The position numbers and the translations under genes were made by a program. From Lonicera japonica (taxonomy: Eukaryota > Streptophyta > Magnoliopsida > Dipsacales > Caprifoliaceae), in NCBI GenBank assembly GCA_021464415.1, contig CM038470.1:26685601-26749600 (forward strand): a stretch of 64,000 nucleotides of DNA. The letters run 5' to 3'. Each line of letters opens with the position of its first letter. Position 1 is the stretch's first letter. Of the stretch, positions 59,926 to 64,000 are shown piece by piece. The notes under the pieces were generated by a model, which did not search any database, was not told the DNA's origin, and worked only from the letters and a program-made list of their open reading frames with translations.

Positions 59926-62900
59926 AGCTAGTTTACTAAGTATTACTATATATAATGCTGCAGACAAGAGTTGCTTTTTCTCTTTTTCCCTTTGTCTCTT
60001 GTCTCTTTCCCTTTCTTTTCTCCTTTGACACACCTCCAACTAACGCTTAATCTAAACATTACACATAATTCGATACTTTCAAGATATGATTTCCGGGAAC
60101 CGCGTACCCTATCATAATTAAAGTACAATGCAGAATAATTTTTTGAAGCATTAATTAGTTGCTTTACTAGGAGTGACGACGTAGTGACGAAGTAGAATTT
60201 AAATTTGTAAGAAATTTTATTAATATTAAAATTTTGTTTAATAACAAAATAAAAAATAAAAATAAAAACGCTTGTATTAGGAAAAAAATTAAAAAATAAA
60301 TTGAGTCGTGTAATGATATAGTGTCTATCGCATACTCATTTATGAGTAGATGTTCTACATTTTTTTTAATTTTTTGTGCAAATTTTTTGTTTGTCAACAT
60401 GCAAAGAAAAATTATTCATGAAAAAAATAATGAAATAAGAAGATATATTCCCACATGTCTCAATTTATTTTTTAACTTATCATAATTTATTTTTTTCTTT
60501 TTTTGTTATTATTAAATAAATTTTATGTTAAAAAGATAAAATATTATTTGATAACAAAAAATAATAACATGACAAGTGTTCAATCAAGCCGTGTCCCTCT
60601 GCAACCCCAGTACCCCACCATGCATGTGTGAAAGAGAATCGAAAGGAAACAGAAGCGACCATTATTTATTTAATTTTTCATTGTTGTTTATGTTTTGACT
60701 TATGAATCGTTTCAGTCATTCAAATTATTTTAACCTTGTATAATATTAATTACAAAAAAAATTGAGTTTCCGTATTACCAAAGTAACTTTCCTTTTATGA
60801 AAATATAATATTATTTTAAGAAGTAATATTTTATATTTATAATAATATATATTATTTTAATAATAGTGCTACATTAAATTTTAGTTACATGGCTGTCCTG
60901 CTATTAAAAGATTCAAATTATTTTTTCTCTTTGCTAATATTAATTACAGTGCAGACTCCAAAGTTTTAATAATTTTACAAAACCAACCTTAACGCTTTGA
61001 TTTTGAGACAAAAGTCCCTATAATAATACCATACCTACCCTAAAATTTTCCCAAATCCAAGTTTGCCTCAGCGGCACAGCCCATGTTTGGCAGCCGGTTC
61101 AACTTTGGCAACAGTATTTCCTTGAGAACTCAAGAAGTGAAATTAACACATTAAAATTAGAAAATTGTGCTTACAGAGTTATCCAAATTTTGCACTGTAT
61201 AAGGTGAATTATCTAGTTGGTACTGCGAGAACTACACACACCTAGCGACGTTGTGCTCATAATAAATTTTTGGTTTACAAGATTATTAGAGTATGGTTCT
61301 TGACTTGTCTGTTTAGGGACGAGAGATAGTGTCTTTGTCCTAAAAAACAAACCCGATTAATTAAATTTATATTTTTTAAAATAGTAGAAGAGAAATTCTA
61401 AGCTTCAACTACTAATGAACATGGCGGAGCCACAGATGAGAAATAAAAATTTAAGCAGGGACATGGATGAAAAATATATTTTCGCCCCTAACCCACCCGC
61501 GTCAATTTTAATTTATTTTTTTAAAAAAGAGAAATATATTTATCCATCTTTCATTTATTTAATTTATGTCTCACTTTGCTAAGTCAATCTTTTGAATTAC
61601 TTTGTTTCCCTTTCGTTTTTATGAATGGAAAAGGAAAAGAACAATTATAATATAATGCCTGGTTCCAAATTATGTTCAAACTATATATAGGGCCTTCAAG
61701 AATATTTATTTTTGATGTCAAAGATTATATTGCATACAAAGTTTATTTATATAAGGGAAGAAAAACAATGGTATAAAGTATGTATATCTTGAACATTTTG
61801 GGCTTTATACTAAATCTGAGTTATATAGTTTGACGAGAATTAATTGTCATGATTCTTAATTGAAGAGCAAAAGTTTATTTCAAAAAAGTGGAATTTGACT
61901 TTTAACTTAATCAATGGTTAAAAATATAAATCATTTATATTAATTGCATCCTTGAAAATAAATGGATCAGATTATTAGTTTGGGGCGGCACTAATTACAC
62001 ACACTAAAACACATTATAACACTAATATTTGCTTGGCCATATTGCACCAAGGTAATGTGTACAAACTCGGTGCAATAACACCTAGTATGTCTACGATACC
62101 TCGGTGCAATAGGGTTAAGCCGGTGTATTTTTTTTTCCAACAATAGCTCAATCCTATTGTACAGAAGTAATGCGCAAATACTTGGTACTATTGCATACTG
62201 AGTAAATGAGATGGAGTGTGTGTTGGAGCACCCACAATGGATATGGTAAATTGTTAAATTCACCATACCTCTCGTACAACGGAAGGAACTTAATAGACAA
62301 ACTTACATTATATGGTAAATAGAGGACAAACTTACCATTTGCTTAAATTTTACTCATACGGCTTTTGTTTACTCGTATGACTGATACGGTTGTGTTAGAC
62401 TTGTATGAAAAAAAAAAACATACAGGTGTGCGGCACTCGTATGAAATTATATATATATATGTGTGTGTGTGTATATTTGTTTTCTTCCACAAATTCGTTT
62501 GCTTGTTGAATTGATTGGACGGTGTTAACTTTTGGGGCTGAAATTGCAAATATGTGTAAAATGTTTAAATTTCAAACCAAATTTTTTTTTTTGGAATTGA
62601 TTGGATAGTGTTAACTTTTTTTGCTAGTAGACTTTTTTTTTTGTTGTTGTTGACTACAAGCCATATAAATATATTTTGTCTTTTAAAAAAATTCATATGA
62701 GTTATAAAATTGTAGAGTCAAAAACATAATTTATGAAAATTATGAACCACACACGCCGTAAGAAAGAGTTAACCAAAAAAAAATGCTTCATGTGTGTAAA
62801 GCTCACTCGTATGAAGCATTTTTTTATATTTCTTTTTAAGTTCAAATTTATACAGGGAAAACGCGCTCGTATGAGTCTTTTTTATGTCATACCCGTTGTG

Positions 62901-64000
62901 TCTAGTTTCAAAAAAGCAATTTTTAAATTTGGTTTTAAATTTTACAAGTACGATGTAAATTCTCTTAGTAAGGTAAGTGTATAATTAACACCGCCCTTTA
63001 GTTTGAGACATCCCAAAAATAAAAGTGGTACTAAGACGGAGGAAGTAACTACTTTATGTTAAAATATATGCAAAATTAATATTTTTTTATCAAAGCAATG
63101 TACAATATACATTTAACTTTATCCTCTTCTCTCATTGAGTTTTAGCATGGACACACAGTACGTACCCCATATGCGAGTTGTCTATAAGTGTACGTGTCTA
63201 GGACTAACTCTTGATCTTATTTGTTCAATTGTAATTGTAACCACGTTTTAATCATTTTTATTTTATTTTTTGCAATGAAATCATTTCTTTTTTAATTCTA
63301 CATACGTGTTCTCGTGAGATTGATATTGTTATCTAATTTCCATTGTATTCTAAAAACTTGCAAACTTAATTTGGGAGGATAAACTCAACCCCCCTGCTGT
63401 ACGTTCTCGTTTTTAATGTTTCAAATTAAGAGTTGTGGGGCAAAATTAAAGATGGTGGTTGAGTGATGTGGAAAATCAAGCTGTCATGCATATATAGGAT
63501 AATTAAGATGTTCCTATTATATAATTTTCCCAACCAACACCATAGACCTTTTTAGGTCTCTCTTTGATCCGTGTTTGGTAAACAAAGAAAAATTACATCT
63601 ATATCAAGAAATAAGTTACATGGTGATCCACAGTCATCCTATTATTAACTCAAATTAAAAATAAATAAAAAAATGGGCCACATCAATTATTTTTATTATT
63701 AAAACGATGTGTAATTTTTAAAGTATATAATGCAATTTACAAAAACAGTATTATAATTTGACAAATAAATAATTGATTTGACAATAATAACACATAAAAA
63801 AAAATAAACAATGGACAAGAAGAAGAAGAAGAAAAAAGCTTAAACGTAGATTTGTCGGATCGACTTTCCATTAGGAGCAAAAACAATAGCTTCTTATATT
63901 ATCTCACCCTTAAGAATTAATTAACAATGTATTTAATTCTTTTTAGCCTATATTTAGCTATAATACTTTTCACTAATTTTAAGATTCCAAGTCTCCAAGT
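59926..64000. other. Gene-free AT-rich flank
   Basis: No coding exon recognised on either strand. Minor items: GCACCAAGGTAATG, CTCGGTGCAATAA and CTCGGTGCAATAG words at 62045-62110; GAGCACCCACAATGG near 62227, resembling a MITE end; four CTCGTATGA words between 62370 and 62870; and (TA)n(TG)n at 62450-62475. The longest open frame (62733-62984) has no family motif. Confidence 0.5.

Overview
The window is AT-rich plant nuclear DNA, most likely from a eudicot. It has two multi-exon genes with GT-AG introns, many non-autonomous DNA transposons with clean target-site duplications (TSDs), Helitrons, a tRNA-type SINE and Gypsy LTR retrotransposons. I see no organelle, bacterial or viral gene set, no CRISPR array, no rRNA and no credible tRNA gene. 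Nearly all short open frames here are chance frames in AT-rich repeat DNA.

Layout. 1-3612: a direct duplication with a period of about 2.02 kb; only the second copy carries a 593-bp hAT-type insertion. 3920-8200: a related hAT-like fragment, a solo LTR (4735-7271, minus strand, perfect 5-bp TSD) and a decayed Gypsy RNase H/integrase fragment. 9030-9494: a CACTA-like terminus. 9497-31982: a tandem array of one gene family, PHD-finger/GNAT acetyltransferase-like (IDM1-type). Four 5' copies (A-D) are broken and the fifth (E, 24565-31982, 8 coding exons, 518 codons) looks intact. A and C keep exons 1-3, B and D keep only exon 1, and shared flanks suggest that an A-B pair was duplicated as C-D. 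33210-40105: an intact 4-exon 2-oxoglutarate/Fe(II) dioxygenase of gibberellin-oxidase type, with introns packed with transposons. 40365-41650 and 58195-59925: two copies of a segmental duplication. 42549-45755: two hAT-like elements. 46440-57612: an 11.2-kb Gypsy-type element (Tat/Ogre-like traits) with two LTRs, a decayed gag, a large deletion joining gag to the integrase C-terminus, and two tandem-repeat fields. 59930-64000: no gene recognised.

How the parts relate. The two intact genes are neighbours on the plus strand but share no evident pathway: one is a predicted chromatin reader/acetyltransferase, the other a predicted small-molecule oxidase. The most unusual structures are the alternating truncated PHD-GNAT array with a recurrent homopolymer frameshift and a SINE at a start codon; the arrays of TGTCGYGCGACA palindromes in the LTR promoter region; the 155/110-bp repeat field built of small hairpins in the retroelement 3' region; and a long foldback just 3' of the PHD-GNAT gene. 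Everything was read by eye, so repeat boundaries marked 'about' may be off by tens of bases.
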